Shown here piece after piece: positions 47,547-57,560 of a stretch of DNA of 64,000 nt (its first letter is position 1; each line of letters opens with the position of its first letter). Source of the stretch: Saprospiraceae bacterium (GTDB lineage: Bacteria; Bacteroidota; Bacteroidia; Chitinophagales; Saprospiraceae); NCBI GenBank assembly GCA_016717145.1, contig JADKGD010000042.1, positions 1 to 64,000 of the forward strand. Reading direction: 5' to 3'. The notes beneath the pieces were generated by a model that had not been told where the DNA came from, ran no database searches, and saw only the letters and a program-made list of their open reading frames with translations. The translations under genes and the position numbers were made by a program.

Positions 47547-49976
47547 ATGTCAAGATATTTAATGCCGGTATTTATATTAATGATTGCTTCAATGTCTATA
47601 ATTGGGCAACAATCATCTATATTAGGATCCGTGATAAATGAAAATGGAGAAGGAATAGGATTTGCCACAGTCATTCTTAAATCAGCGAAGGATAGTGTTA
47701 TGGTAAAAGCTGATATCACAGATGAATCCGGAGGCTATGTTTTTGAGAGATTGGAAAAAGGAAATTATTTTATCGAATCCAATTTGTTGGGAATGATTGA
47801 CTATCGTAGTGATGCCATAGCATTAAAAGAAACAACGTCAAATCATCCTCCTATAGTTCTAAAAGAAAACGCCAAACTTATTGAAGAAGTTGTCGTTACT
47901 GCTGCCAGGGCAATAATAGAAGTAAAGTCTGACAGGACTATATTTAATGTTCAGGGAACCATCAATTCCGCGGGTGATAATGGTTTAAATCTATTGCGCA
48001 AAGCACCCGGTGTTTTGGTGGATAATAATAACAATATTTCTGTTTTGGGCAGATCGGGTGTCCTTATTTATGTCGACGGCAAGCGTATCCCTTTACGAGG
48101 AGATGATCTGACCATCTACCTTCAAAATATGACCTCTGAACAAATCGACAAAATTGATATCATAACCAATCCGGGATCAAAATACGAAGCTCAAGGCAAT
48201 GCGGGCATTATTGATATTCGCCTGAAAAAGGATAAAAACCTGGGTGGAAATGGATCTATAAGTGGTAGTTATGGACATGGACGATATGGTCAGGGTAATC
48301 TTACGGCCAATGGAAATTATAGAAACAAGTCGTTTAATACCTTTGGGAGCTTAGGGTATAATAAAGGTATACAATGGAATAAAATGGTATTTCTAAACTA
48401 TCAGAATGGTTTGCTTCTTGATGCAACCAATCTTTCAACAAGCGATTATCATACCATTAACGGAAGATTGGGAACGGATTTTTATTTGTCTAAAAAAAGT
48501 ACTATTGGTTTTCTGGTCTCTGCTCAGGAAAATAAAAGTGAAGGGAAAAATGATAACTTTAATTACATTTCTGCTCAAAGTAGACCTGGCATTATTGATA
48601 GTGTTCTGATTGCTTTAAACACATCAACTTCCACCAGAAAACAAACAACATATAATATAAATTATGCATATGAATCAGGAAAAAACAGGCTTAATATTGA
48701 TCTTGATTTTGGTAAGTATCGCAATATAGCAAATAACAGTCAACCTAATTTGTATTATAACCCAGCCCAAACAGAAGTAATCAGTAAAAATATCAATAGT
48801 TATACAACACCTGTAAACATCGATATTGCCACTGCCAAACTGGATTATGAAACTGAATTACTCGGAGGTAGCCTTGGATTTGGATCAAAAATAAGTAACG
48901 TTATTACGGACAATACTTTTTTGTTTTATAATATTATCAACGATGAGGCTATTATTAACAATAAGCGATCCAACCAATTCAAATATGAAGAAATGGTGTA
49001 TGCCGGCTATGTGAATTATGCCAGGAGTCTTAGTGCGAAATGGAACATGACAGCAGGCTTAAGGGTAGAAAAAACAGATGCCAAGGGTGACCTTACTGCC
49101 TTTCTGCCTGAACTCGAGGAGGAGCCGGTGGTTTTTGATTATTATAGTTATTTTCCATCTGCAGGGCTTACTTATCAGCAATCACCTGAACATCTATATT
49201 CAATAAATTATGGACGTCGTATCAATCGACCGGATTATAACATCCTGAATCCCTTTCGAGAGCAAATAAGTGAGTTGTCATATAGTCGGGGTAATAAATT
49301 TTTACAACCTGAAATAGTTAATAACTTAGAAATTGGGTATACTTTAAAATATCGGTATTCTTTCAAACTGGCATATAGCCTTACAAGCAATCAAATTACC
49401 CGTCTTATTGGTCCTGACGATATCGATCCTCGAGCGAGATTTATAAGTTGGGACAATCTTGCTACTCAAAAACTATATAGTTTTAATGTTTCAGCTCCTT
49501 TTGATGTCACAAAATGGTGGAATGCCTATATGAATTTGGGTGTCTCATATGTTAATAATCAGGCAGATTATGGAAATGGTGCTGTCGTAGATGTTCAGGC
49601 AGGATCATATAATATCTACCAGCAACATACTTTTACATTACCCAATAAATTTAAAGGTGAAATATCTGGCTGGTATTCAGGACCTGGTGTATGGGGCGGT
49701 GTTTTTCTTTATGATGACAGCTATAGTCTCAATCTGGGTTTACAACGCAAATTTTTGCAAGATAAAATGAATGTCAGGTTAAGTGTAGGAGACATAACCT
49801 ATCAGACTGGGTGGAGTGGATATTCCGTTTTTAATGGCTTGCGAAGCGAAGGCAGAGGCAACTGGGATAGTAGACGAGCTACGATAAGTATTAGTTACGA
49901 CTTTGGAAATTCAAATGTCAAGTCAAGAAAAAGAAGTACAGGTATTGAAAATGAAAGTAAAAGGGTAGGAAGCTAG
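47547..49976 (+). CDS. TonB-dependent outer-membrane receptor (OMP_b-brl_3 type)
   Basis: This 809-residue outer-membrane protein has a signal peptide (to IIGQ, about residue 20), then a carboxypeptidase-regulatory domain (SSILGSVINENGEGIGFATV, about 22-100). A plug domain follows (LIEEVVVTAARAIIEVKSDR, VFNVQGTINSAGDNGLNLLR, ITNPGSKYEAQGNAGIIDIR, about 110-235), then a large 14- or more-strand barrel of the OMP_b-brl_3 family, with YSINYGRRINRPDYNILNPF. The end is not a strict aromatic C-terminus but a basic tail. Such receptors import or secrete undefined ligands. The start is ATG 47547. Confidence 0.9.
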   Translation: MSRYLMPVFILMIASMSIIGQQSSILGSVINENGEGIGFATVILKSAKDSVMVKADITDESGGYVFERLEKGNYFIESNLLGMIDYRSDAIALKETTSNHPPIVLKENAKLIEEVVVTAARAIIEVKSDRTIFNVQGTINSAGDNGLNLLRKAPGVLVDNNNNISVLGRSGVLIYVDGKRIPLRGDDLTIYLQNMTSEQIDKIDIITNPGSKYEAQGNAGIIDIRLKKDKNLGGNGSISGSYGHGRYGQGNLTANGNYRNKSFNTFGSLGYNKGIQWNKMVFLNYQNGLLLDATNLSTSDYHTINGRLGTDFYLSKKSTIGFLVSAQENKSEGKNDNFNYISAQSRPGIIDSVLIALNTSTSTRKQTTYNINYAYESGKNRLNIDLDFGKYRNIANNSQPNLYYNPAQTEVISKNINSYTTPVNIDIATAKLDYETELLGGSLGFGSKISNVITDNTFLFYNIINDEAIINNKRSNQFKYEEMVYAGYVNYARSLSAKWNMTAGLRVEKTDAKGDLTAFLPELEEEPVVFDYYSYFPSAGLTYQQSPEHLYSINYGRRINRPDYNILNPFREQISELSYSRGNKFLQPEIVNNLEIGYTLKYRYSFKLAYSLTSNQITRLIGPDDIDPRARFISWDNLATQKLYSFNVSAPFDVTKWWNAYMNLGVSYVNNQADYGNGAVVDVQAGSYNIYQQHTFTLPNKFKGEISGWYSGPGVWGGVFLYDDSYSLNLGLQRKFLQDKMNVRLSVGDITYQTGWSGYSVFNGLRSEGRGNWDSRRATISISYDFGNSNVKSRKRSTGIENESKRVGS

Positions 49977-50004
49977 TTTCAAGCCTCACTGATGTATAAG
50001 TTAG

Positions 50005-50751
50005 TTATATTTTTTGTCCATCAGATGACATTATCCATCCACTATCTCCATTTTCAGTTTTTACATTTACCCAATTTTCAATAGCATCCTCAGAAAAAAC
50101 CTTGGTACCCGCAGGCAATGTTGTTATGTCAGGACTTAACATATCGGGACCTGTCTTAAGACTTACTTTGGTTGATGTAATAATTATCCCATTATTATGG
50201 TACATCTGTCTGCATCTGCTAAATGAAGCAAAACCAGTAATTAAAAATAAACAAAAAAGCAAGGTTATATAATAAAATGTTGGTTTTGTCCATCTTTTTT
50301 GAGGCATATTCAAGATAAAAATAATACCTATTCCTGACAAACAAAGAAGGCTTAATATTGCCCAAAAGTTTGAATTAAGGACACCGGTGAAGTAGTTCCA
50401 GCCTGAAATCAATATAAATGACTGCGGCGCGTCATCCATCTCAGAAATTCGTTTGCGAACAATGGTTAAATCAGATCTTAACTGTTGATCATTTGGAGCA
50501 TATTTAAGTGCTTTTTCATAATACAGAATAGCTAAAGCATTTTGGTTCATGTTAGCGTAAGTCAATGCCATATTTTTAAACAGTGCTTTACCGGCAAATT
50601 TACCCTGATCTATGGACGCATAAGATTCCAAAGCCTTAGCATAGTCTTTACTAAAAAGGGCTTTATTTCCTTGTGAAAATTTTAGATGCACATCTTCTGA
50701 TGCGGGGAGATCCGTAGTGATACATACCAGTAAAAAAAATATATACTTCAT
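50005..50751 (-). CDS. BatE-like TPR/SH3 membrane protein
   Basis: The protein has a signal peptide from ATG 50751 (KYIFFLLVCITTDLPASED; the reading extends 10 residues further upstream). TPR-like helices follow (SQGNKALFSKDYAKALESYA, KALFKNMALTYANMNQNALA, YYEKALKYAPNDQQLRSDLT), then two membrane helices (SNFWAILSLLCLSGIGIIFI and FYYITLLFCLFLITGFASF). A C-terminal bacterial SH3 domain has TKVSLKTGPDMLSPDITTLP, GTKVFSEDAIENWVNV and ENGDSGWIMSSD. This order is that of BatE of the Bacteroides aerotolerance cluster, but no batABCD genes are near, so the role is open. Confidence 0.8.
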   Translation of the reverse strand: MKYIFFLLVCITTDLPASEDVHLKFSQGNKALFSKDYAKALESYASIDQGKFAGKALFKNMALTYANMNQNALAILYYEKALKYAPNDQQLRSDLTIVRKRISEMDDAPQSFILISGWNYFTGVLNSNFWAILSLLCLSGIGIIFILNMPQKRWTKPTFYYITLLFCLFLITGFASFSRCRQMYHNNGIIITSTKVSLKTGPDMLSPDITTLPAGTKVFSEDAIENWVNVKTENGDSGWIMSSDGQKI

Positions 50752-50824
50752 AATAAATCGACACTTGTTACGTATAACCAAAGATGCAATTACAAAGTTT
50801 AATATTTATGCCAAAACGCGTTAT

Positions 50825-53230
50825 TTACAAACTAATCACAATACCTAAAGTTGGTAATACATTACCATTATTGTCGATAGAAGGTTTTAATTTATACCGC
50901 TGTTGATCGATCGGTGCATCGGGATTGCTTATGATTGGACCACCGATTGGTTTATTATTTTCATCAAGTGGTCGATCAAGTAATAAAATTTCCTGAGCAA
51001 TTGCGCTCGCAGTTACGTTTTGTAAGTCTAAAAACAAATTCAGATCCCAGCCCTTAAAAAACCACTTTTTATCAATTCTTATATCTAGCCCGTTGACAGG
51101 ACCCCTACGCAAAGTATTTATTTTTGTATAGTCAGGTATCCCAGCAAAATTTCTATCCCAATTGACAACCAAATTAGAATTATCGCTAAATGGAGTAAAT
51201 GGTAAGCCATATTGGTATCTGTAACGAATACCCAGATCCCAACTACGACCAAGTTGTTTCCCCATTGTCAGATTTATGATATGTCTCGCATCCCAACTAC
51301 TTGGAGCATATACACCCGAAATATTATTAAATTCTGACTTGCCAAATGTGTATGCCAATATACCATAAAACCCCTTTGTCAATCTTTGCTGAAAAAGCAA
51401 TTCCATACCATAAGTTCTACCATTCGAGGTAGACGTTACAGGTTCGTTTCCGATAACCCCAAAATCACCACCAAGGTTTGCCAGAGAAATACGTTCTCTT
51501 AAAAGCAATGGATAGTTCTGATAAGTCTTATAGTATCCTTCGAGTGTTATTCTACTTGATGGGCTGAGGTTATACTCTACACCAGTGACGAGATGATTGG
51601 CTCCAATATAAGTGACTTCATTTTGTTTATTGACCAATACATTATTCTGGGTATATCCCATGACTGTATATGAAGGCAACTGATAATATCTGCCCACATT
51701 AAAATTGTATGACCATTTTTCTGTCAGTCGGTATGATAATGAAAATCGTGGAGAAAATTGATCAAGAGGATTGTCCATCTCTTTCGAGTAGTTGTTCCCA
51801 TCAAATCTGACACCAAGCGACATATTGAGTTTTTCATTTACAAATTTTCGACTTATATTACCAAAAAAACCATATTTACTTAATGAAATGGCATTGGAAT
51901 AGTCTATATTTTCAGGGCCTGACGTGGTAAATATTTTATTTTGAGTAATGTTGTTGTATTTAACATATTCATATCCAATACCTAACATATATTGCCATTC
52001 GCCATGTTTTTGAGAAGTCTCAATGCGCAACTTATTTTCTATTTCCTGAGATTTATAATTGAGCACTAAGTTTTGTGGTTTTGACTCATCATTATTTAGA
52101 AATTTAGTGGCTTCATTATTCAACATATTTCTGCTGAGTACAAAGGTTGTAAAGCCATGTGCGCCATATCTTTTGTATACAAGACCGTTGGTATAATTCC
52201 ACTGTGTATTGACGGGTAGACGATCAATCAGATTTTGTTTGGCTTCCGTATCATTGGCTTCTTTATTGATCGTAAAATCATCAATGGCACCAAGACCTAT
52301 GAAATAGATTTCATTTTTAGCGTTGATTTTATATTTATACTTGACGTTAAAGTCATTGTACGTGGGTAAAAAGGGCAGACCTATGGCTTTGAACAAAAAC
52401 TGTAAATAGGACCTTCGAGCCGAAACAAGAAAGGTACTTTTTTTACCTATAGGACCATCAAGTGTAAAGCCTATGTCTGATGCACCTGCAGTGGCTGTAA
52501 AACCGATTCGATCATCACGGCCATCTTTATATTTAAAATTGAATACGGAGCTAAGGGTGTTGCCACGATTAGCCGGGAATGCTCCACTGAAAAAATCTAC
52601 TTCACGAACAAAATCTACATTGATGATGCCGGCCGGTCCTCCTGAAGATCCTTGGGTAGAAAAGTGATTAATGACAGGAATTTCCACATCATCGATGTAA
52701 AATCTGTTCTCATTAGGTGCCCCGCCGCGTATGATGAGGTCATTTCTGAATGAAGCAGTAGATGTGACGCCTGGAAGTGATTGTATGACCCTAGAAATAT
52801 CTCTGTTGCCACCCGGACTTCGTTTGATCTCTGACACGCCTATGGTCCGCAGGGAAAGCGGACTTTCTGCCGTCTTTTTAAAGGAAGCGGATTTGATGAC
52901 AACTTCATCCAGTTGTTTACTATTTTCTACCAGTTCAAAATTTAATATCGTAGGTCTGATTCCCTGTATTTCTATCTCATAATTGGATTGACTTTCATAA
53001 CCGATGTAGCTTACCTGAATATTATAGAAACCTGGTTTGACAGCATCAATTATATAATTGCCATCCAGATCAGTAGCTGTGCCGCGTTCGGTACCAATAA
53101 GGAAAACTGAAGCACCAATGATTGGTTCGTTGGATAGTTTGTCTTTGACACTGCCCTTGATGACACCAGTCTGTCCAAAACAAAAAGTCAACATTACAAA
53201 AACAAAAATAACCGTAAAAAATACACGCAT
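50825..53230 (-). CDS. TonB-dependent receptor with carboxypeptidase-regulatory domain
   Basis: From ATG 53230 (RVFFTVIFVFVMLTFCFGQ signal peptide; the reading extends 10 residues upstream) the protein has a CarbopepD_reg_2 domain (GVIKGSVKDKLSNEPIIGAS to YESQSNYEIEI). A plug with LDEVVIKSASFKKTAESPLS, RSPGGNRDISRVIQSLPGVT, NDLIIRGGAPNENRFYIDDV and IPVINHF follows, then a barrel including DGRDDRIGFTATAGASDIGF and WDARHIINLTMGKQLGRSWD. Total length about 800 residues. The ligand is unknown; this subclass is often associated with siderophore or vitamin uptake in Bacteroidota. There is no SusD partner beside it. Confidence 0.92.
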   Translation of the reverse strand: MRVFFTVIFVFVMLTFCFGQTGVIKGSVKDKLSNEPIIGASVFLIGTERGTATDLDGNYIIDAVKPGFYNIQVSYIGYESQSNYEIEIQGIRPTILNFELVENSKQLDEVVIKSASFKKTAESPLSLRTIGVSEIKRSPGGNRDISRVIQSLPGVTSTASFRNDLIIRGGAPNENRFYIDDVEIPVINHFSTQGSSGGPAGIINVDFVREVDFFSGAFPANRGNTLSSVFNFKYKDGRDDRIGFTATAGASDIGFTLDGPIGKKSTFLVSARRSYLQFLFKAIGLPFLPTYNDFNVKYKYKINAKNEIYFIGLGAIDDFTINKEANDTEAKQNLIDRLPVNTQWNYTNGLVYKRYGAHGFTTFVLSRNMLNNEATKFLNNDESKPQNLVLNYKSQEIENKLRIETSQKHGEWQYMLGIGYEYVKYNNITQNKIFTTSGPENIDYSNAISLSKYGFFGNISRKFVNEKLNMSLGVRFDGNNYSKEMDNPLDQFSPRFSLSYRLTEKWSYNFNVGRYYQLPSYTVMGYTQNNVLVNKQNEVTYIGANHLVTGVEYNLSPSSRITLEGYYKTYQNYPLLLRERISLANLGGDFGVIGNEPVTSTSNGRTYGMELLFQQRLTKGFYGILAYTFGKSEFNNISGVYAPSSWDARHIINLTMGKQLGRSWDLGIRYRYQYGLPFTPFSDNSNLVVNWDRNFAGIPDYTKINTLRRGPVNGLDIRIDKKWFFKGWDLNLFLDLQNVTASAIAQEILLLDRPLDENNKPIGGPIISNPDAPIDQQRYKLKPSIDNNGNVLPTLGIVISL

Positions 53231-53339
53231 AAAGTATACATTTTGTAAAAAGTAAATCAAACACGATTAACTCCAAATTGTTCTTATTTGGTAGGTTTGT
53301 CAATCACTTTACTCCAAGTACTTTTTTATAAAAAATCAA

Positions 53340-54653
53340 TTATCTGGTTGTACCTCTCCATGACCACTTTTTCTGTGGTTTGGAAGTGGCGGTGATAGGT
53401 GCACTGGTGGCAGGTCTGCCTGTGCTGTCTGTCGTTGCCGGTCGTGGTCTGTTGTGATTGCCATTCCCACGCTGTATTTGAGCTTTTGGCTTAGCAGGGT
53501 TTTCTGCTACAGTATTTTCAGCAGGAAAAGGATGATTATCTTCCACAGGTATTTGAATAGAAATTAATTTCTGAATGTCTCTCAGGAATGGTCTTTCTTC
53601 TACATCGCAGAATGATATGGCTTTACCATTGGCACCAGCCCGGCCAGTACGACCGATACGGTGTACATAAGTCTCCGGTATGTTTGGTATTTCAAAATTA
53701 ATGACATATGACAACTCGTCTATATCTATTCCTCTTGCTGCAATATCTGTAGCTACCAATACACGCGTGATGTGATCTTTAAAATTACTTAAAGCTTTTT
53801 GTCTGGCGTTCTGTGACTTATTGCCATGTATGGCTTCTGCTTTGACATTAAATCTGGTTAACATCTTTACAACCTTATCAGCCCCATGTTTGGTTCTGGT
53901 AAACACTAAGGCGGTAATGATGCCAGGATCTTTTAGTAAGTGAACCAAAAGCTCATACTTGCGAGCCTGATCAACAAAATAGATAGCTTGCTGAATGGTT
54001 TCTGCGGTTGATGATATAGGTGTGACTTCTACTTTTTCCGGATTGGTCAGGATAGTCGAAGCCAGAGCCATGATAGAATCAGGCATAGTTGCTGAGAAAA
54101 ATAATGACTGGCGCTTTACCGGTATCATTTTAATCAGTTTTTTGACATCATGTACAAAGCCCATATCTAGCATTCTGTCTGCTTCGTCCAAAACAAAAAT
54201 ACTGACATCATTCAATCTGATGTAACCTTGTGATATCAAATCCAGCAATCTTCCCGGTGTAGCTATAAGCACATCAACACCATTTCGAAGTGCATTTACC
54301 TGAGCACTTTGAGGAACACCGCCGAATACGACAGTATACCTCAATTTTGTGTGTCTGCCGTAAGCAGCGAAGCTATCTCCAATCTGGATGGCCAATTCTC
54401 TGGTTGGCGTTACGATGAGTGCTTTTATTTTTCTGATTGATCTGTCATCCCCGGGATGAAGATGCAATTGTTGTATAATAGGAATAGCAAAAGCGGCTGT
54501 TTTACCGGTACCGGTTTGAGCGCAACCTAAGAGATCCTGACCTTTAAGAATGATGGGAATGGATTTTTCCTGAATGGGTGTAGGCATTGTATAACCTTCA
54601 GTGTCAAGAGCACGCAAAATGGGCTCTATTAGACCTAATTTTTCAAAAGACAT
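53340..54653 (-). CDS. DEAD-box RNA helicase, RhlE-like
   Basis: This ATP-dependent RNA helicase of 437 residues carries the Q motif (MPTPIQEKSIP), motif I AQTGTGKTAA, Ia PTRELAIQI, Ib TPGRLLD, II LDEADRMLDMG, III FSATMP and motif VI HRIGRTGRAG, with RVLVATDIAARGIDIDEL. The last 60 residues are a basic, low-complexity tail (KPKAQIQRGNGNHNRPRPAT, then KPQKKWSWRGTTR) typical of RhlE-type helicases in Bacteroidota. It probably acts in ribosome assembly or cold adaptation. A well-formed promoter and a leader hairpin precede it. Confidence 0.96.
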   Translation of the reverse strand: MSFEKLGLIEPILRALDTEGYTMPTPIQEKSIPIILKGQDLLGCAQTGTGKTAAFAIPIIQQLHLHPGDDRSIRKIKALIVTPTRELAIQIGDSFAAYGRHTKLRYTVVFGGVPQSAQVNALRNGVDVLIATPGRLLDLISQGYIRLNDVSIFVLDEADRMLDMGFVHDVKKLIKMIPVKRQSLFFSATMPDSIMALASTILTNPEKVEVTPISSTAETIQQAIYFVDQARKYELLVHLLKDPGIITALVFTRTKHGADKVVKMLTRFNVKAEAIHGNKSQNARQKALSNFKDHITRVLVATDIAARGIDIDELSYVINFEIPNIPETYVHRIGRTGRAGANGKAISFCDVEERPFLRDIQKLISIQIPVEDNHPFPAENTVAENPAKPKAQIQRGNGNHNRPRPATTDSTGRPATSAPITATSKPQKKWSWRGTTR

Positions 54654-54670
54654 ATATATATTTTAGTATC

Positions 54671-54700
54671 GGTTCTCCGTTGTGGACTGAAATTAGAACC
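54671..54700 (-). promoter_or_regulatory. Leader hairpin of the RhlE-like helicase mRNA
   Basis: GGTTCT and AGAACC form a 6-bp stem with an 18-base loop between the promoter and the helicase start codon, which is 18 bases further on. It could be a cold- or helicase-sensitive leader structure. Confidence 0.35.
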
Positions 54701-54721
54701 TAAGGGAGGATGATTAAGCCA

Positions 54722-54753
54722 CAAAGATAAGACAATAAAATGGAAATAAGCAA
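54722..54753 (-). promoter_or_regulatory. Promoter of the RhlE-like helicase gene
   Basis: On the minus strand TTG (54751-54753) is followed after exactly 21 bases by TATCTTTG (54722-54729), a good match to the Bacteroidota TTTG-N19-21-TAnnTTTG promoter. The gene starts 69 bases later, leaving a leader of about 60 bases. The remainder of the 330-base divergent gap up to 54984 shows nothing else I can support. Confidence 0.65.
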
Positions 54754-54983
54754 TTTATATCTGTTTTCATTATAAATTAAAAATAAAAATATGTGTTTAT
54801 GAGGCATGACACCATCTAAAAGTATACATAATCTTTTTTGGATAATCAAATATTAAAGTAAGTATTTATAATCAAAGATGACATAAATCATATGAAGTAA
54901 CAAACAAAATCATATGAAGAAATTCACCTTGACTATACATTTACAGATTGATGTACGTGTGATATTTATGACTTTAAAACTGT

Positions 54984-55760
54984 ATGATGTATCAATTTGG
55001 TGAAGCCATAAAGTTGTTTTTGGTTGAGGTGGGAGAGTTGTTCTACTTTGCAGGACGTTTTTTTTCAAATTTAATTAAGCGCCCTTTTGAATTTAAGGAG
55101 TTTTTAAGACAATGTTATTTCATAGGCAACAGGTCATTGTTTCTGGTTGGTATCACAGGTTTTATCATCGGCTTGGTATTTACTTTACAGTCAAGACCAA
55201 AATTATTGGAGTTGGGTGCAGTTTCCTGGCTACCTGGTATGGTTGGTATCTCCATCATCAGAGAAATAGGGCCCATAATTACGGCATTAATTTGTGCTGG
55301 AAAGATAGGCTCGGGTATTGGTGCTGAACTTGGATCTATGAAGGTAACAGAACAAATTGATGCTATGGAAGTTTCCGGCACAAATCCTTTTAAATATCTT
55401 GTTGTGACGCGAATTCTGGCCACAACTTTGATGATACCAATCCTAGTAATCATAGGTGATGCTATTGCTTTATTTGGATCTTTTCTGGTCGAAAATATAA
55501 AGGGAGATGTCTCATATACCTTGTATTTTGATCAGGTATTTACAGCGTTGGAATTTAGTGACTTTGTCCCGTCCACGATTAAAACATTTTTTTTTGGTTT
55601 TGCTATTGGCCTGGTAGGCTGTTATAAAGGATATACCACCCGACATGGGACAGCTGGTGTCGGAGTTTCAGCAAATTCCGCGGTCGTAGAAGCATCAATT
55701 GTTTTATTTATACTGGACTTTATTGCAGTGTTGGTTTCTGATATTTTTTATAGCATATGA
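54984..55760 (+). CDS. mlaE: MlaE-family ABC transporter permease
   Basis: This inner-membrane permease (258 residues, about 5 helices) belongs to the Mla/YrbE phospholipid transport system. The family core IREIGPIITALICAGKIGSG then IGAELGSMKVTEQIDAMEVS is complete, followed by NPFKYLVVTRILATTLMIPI and the late GCYKGYTTRHGTAGVGVSAN. It overlaps the ATPase start by 4 bases. The following two genes complete the inner-membrane part of a lipid shuttle for outer-membrane asymmetry. ATG 54984 or 54987 may be used. Confidence 0.95.
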   Translation: MMYQFGEAIKLFLVEVGELFYFAGRFFSNLIKRPFEFKEFLRQCYFIGNRSLFLVGITGFIIGLVFTLQSRPKLLELGAVSWLPGMVGISIIREIGPIITALICAGKIGSGIGAELGSMKVTEQIDAMEVSGTNPFKYLVVTRILATTLMIPILVIIGDAIALFGSFLVENIKGDVSYTLYFDQVFTALEFSDFVPSTIKTFFFGFAIGLVGCYKGYTTRHGTAGVGVSANSAVVEASIVLFILDFIAVLVSDIFYSI

Positions 55761-56512
55761 AGACGAGCACCAATAATAAAAATGTAGTGATAAGCATTCG
55801 GCAGCTTTTCAAACGCTACGGGAAAAATCATGTACTTGAAGGGTTCAACATGGACTTATATGAGGGCGAAACACTAGTCATTATGGGTAAGTCAGGATCG
55901 GGCAAATCAGTTATGATAAAATGTCTGATTGGTCTTGAAAGTCATGATAAAGGTACCATTAATATAATGGGTATGGATATGGATAAAATCAATGCTGACC
56001 AATTGGATGAATTACGTACCGAAGTGGGCTTTTTATTTCAGGGTAGCGCTTTATACGATTCAATGACAGTTCGTGAAAATCTCGAATTCCCGCTACGTAG
56101 GCACACTAAAAAATTTGGCATTATTGATGATGCGTCGCCACTGGTTTTAGAAGCATTAAAAAGTGTGGGTTTGGAACGTGCCATCGACCTTATGCCGGAA
56201 GAATTGTCGGGAGGCATGAAAAGAAGAATTGCATTGGCACGTACACTGATATTGAAACCCAAAATAATTCTTTATGATGAACCTACAACAGGTCTCGATC
56301 CCATTACATCAAAGGAAATAGTTTTACTGATGAAATCAATACAGGAAACATATAAAACATCGTCTATTATTATCACTCATGATGTTGACTGTGCCAGATT
56401 TATTTCCAACAGGATGATTCTGTTAGTTGATGGTATTAATTACGCTGAAGGAACTTTTGATGAACTGACAGCATCAGAAGATCCAAAGGTTAAAGCATTT
56501 TTTAAAGCATAA
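55757..56512 (+). CDS. mlaF: MlaF-family ABC transporter ATPase
   Basis: This ATPase (251 residues) drives the lipid transporter. Walker A is GKSGSGKSVMIKCL, the Q-loop GFLFQGSALYDSMTVRENLE, the signature LSGGMKRRIALARTL, Walker B ILYDEPTTGLDP and the switch His IIITHDVDCA. The PMDR-type region after Walker A (LEFPLRRH) fits MlaF proteins. It is coupled to mlaE by a 4-base overlap and followed by mlaD after 4 bases. Confidence 0.95.
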   Translation: MKTSTNNKNVVISIRQLFKRYGKNHVLEGFNMDLYEGETLVIMGKSGSGKSVMIKCLIGLESHDKGTINIMGMDMDKINADQLDELRTEVGFLFQGSALYDSMTVRENLEFPLRRHTKKFGIIDDASPLVLEALKSVGLERAIDLMPEELSGGMKRRIALARTLILKPKIILYDEPTTGLDPITSKEIVLLMKSIQETYKTSSIIITHDVDCARFISNRMILLVDGINYAEGTFDELTASEDPKVKAFFKA

Positions 56513-56516
56513 CAAT

Positions 56517-57527
56517 ATGGAAAAGTCAATTTATCAAAAACTAAAACTCGGCATATTTGTCATTTCTGGTATTGTTTTGTTTTTGGCCATGATTTGGTTT
56601 ATAGGCGAGAAAAAAAGTATGTTTGGTAATAATGTTGAAATTTATGCTGTATTCAATAACATTAATGGCTTAAAGAATGGAAACAATGTACGGTTTTCTG
56701 GCATAAATGTTGGAACAGTCAAGGACATCAGAATGGTATCGGACACTATGATTGTAGTGAAACTCAATGTTGATAAGGACATTACAAATCATATCAAAAC
56801 GGATGCTAAAGTTGTCATCACTTCTGATGGTTTGGTAGGAGCAATGATTGTCAACATCTTGCCTGGTGATGGAGGGAAAGTAAGTTTACTTGTAGGGGAT
56901 ACATTAAAATCTATGAGTCGACTAAGGACAGACGAAATGCTAAATACCTTAAGCATTACCAACGAAAATGCAGCTGTACTCACTGCTGAATTGCTAAAAA
57001 TAGCTAAAGAAATTTCGGAAGGAAAAGGTGTTATCGGTGCACTTTTACGAGATTCTACCATAACAGAAGACGTAACACAAACGCTTCATTTTCTTAAAAA
57101 AACAAGTATGGAATCCAACACCGCCATGAAGAACGTGAGCAATCTGATTACTTCCCTGGATAATAAAAATACTTTTGTTGGTATGGCCAAAGACACCTCA
57201 ATGGTTAAGCAAATAAAGCGAATAGTCGAAAATATTGAAAAATCATCTCGTGATCTTGAAATGGTTATACAAAATGCAAATGCAACCATTCAAAATGCCA
57301 ACAGTACCGTTTTGAATATGAAAGATGGTAAAGGGGCTATAAACTACTTGTCCAATGATCGCAATCTGGTAAGAAAAATTGACTTTACGGCTACAAAACT
57401 TGATTCTGTAATGCAGCATATTAATGAAGCAAGTGTAAAATTAAATCAAAACCTGGAAGCGATGAAGCATAATTTTTTATTAAGGGGATATTTCAAAAAA
57501 TTGGAAAATGTAGAGAATAAAAAGTAA
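56517..57527 (+). CDS. mlaD: MlaD/MCE-domain lipid-binding protein
   Basis: This periplasmic substrate-binding subunit is anchored by one N-terminal helix (KLGIFVISGIVLFLAMIWFI). The MCE domain (about residues 35-120) has YAVFNNINGLKNGNNVRFSG then INVGTVKDI and SDGLVGAMIVNILPG. A long helical tail of about 200 residues follows, with coiled-coil features (MVIQNANATIQNANSTVLNM). At 336 residues it is longer than E. coli MlaD, as usual in Bacteroidota. mlaB and mlaC were not found nearby, so the chaperone step may be encoded elsewhere. Confidence 0.93.
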   Translation: MEKSIYQKLKLGIFVISGIVLFLAMIWFIGEKKSMFGNNVEIYAVFNNINGLKNGNNVRFSGINVGTVKDIRMVSDTMIVVKLNVDKDITNHIKTDAKVVITSDGLVGAMIVNILPGDGGKVSLLVGDTLKSMSRLRTDEMLNTLSITNENAAVLTAELLKIAKEISEGKGVIGALLRDSTITEDVTQTLHFLKKTSMESNTAMKNVSNLITSLDNKNTFVGMAKDTSMVKQIKRIVENIEKSSRDLEMVIQNANATIQNANSTVLNMKDGKGAINYLSNDRNLVRKIDFTATKLDSVMQHINEASVKLNQNLEAMKHNFLLRGYFKKLENVENKK

Positions 57528-57560
57528 AAAAGAGAAAAAATAGACTTTCCTTTTTTCAAA

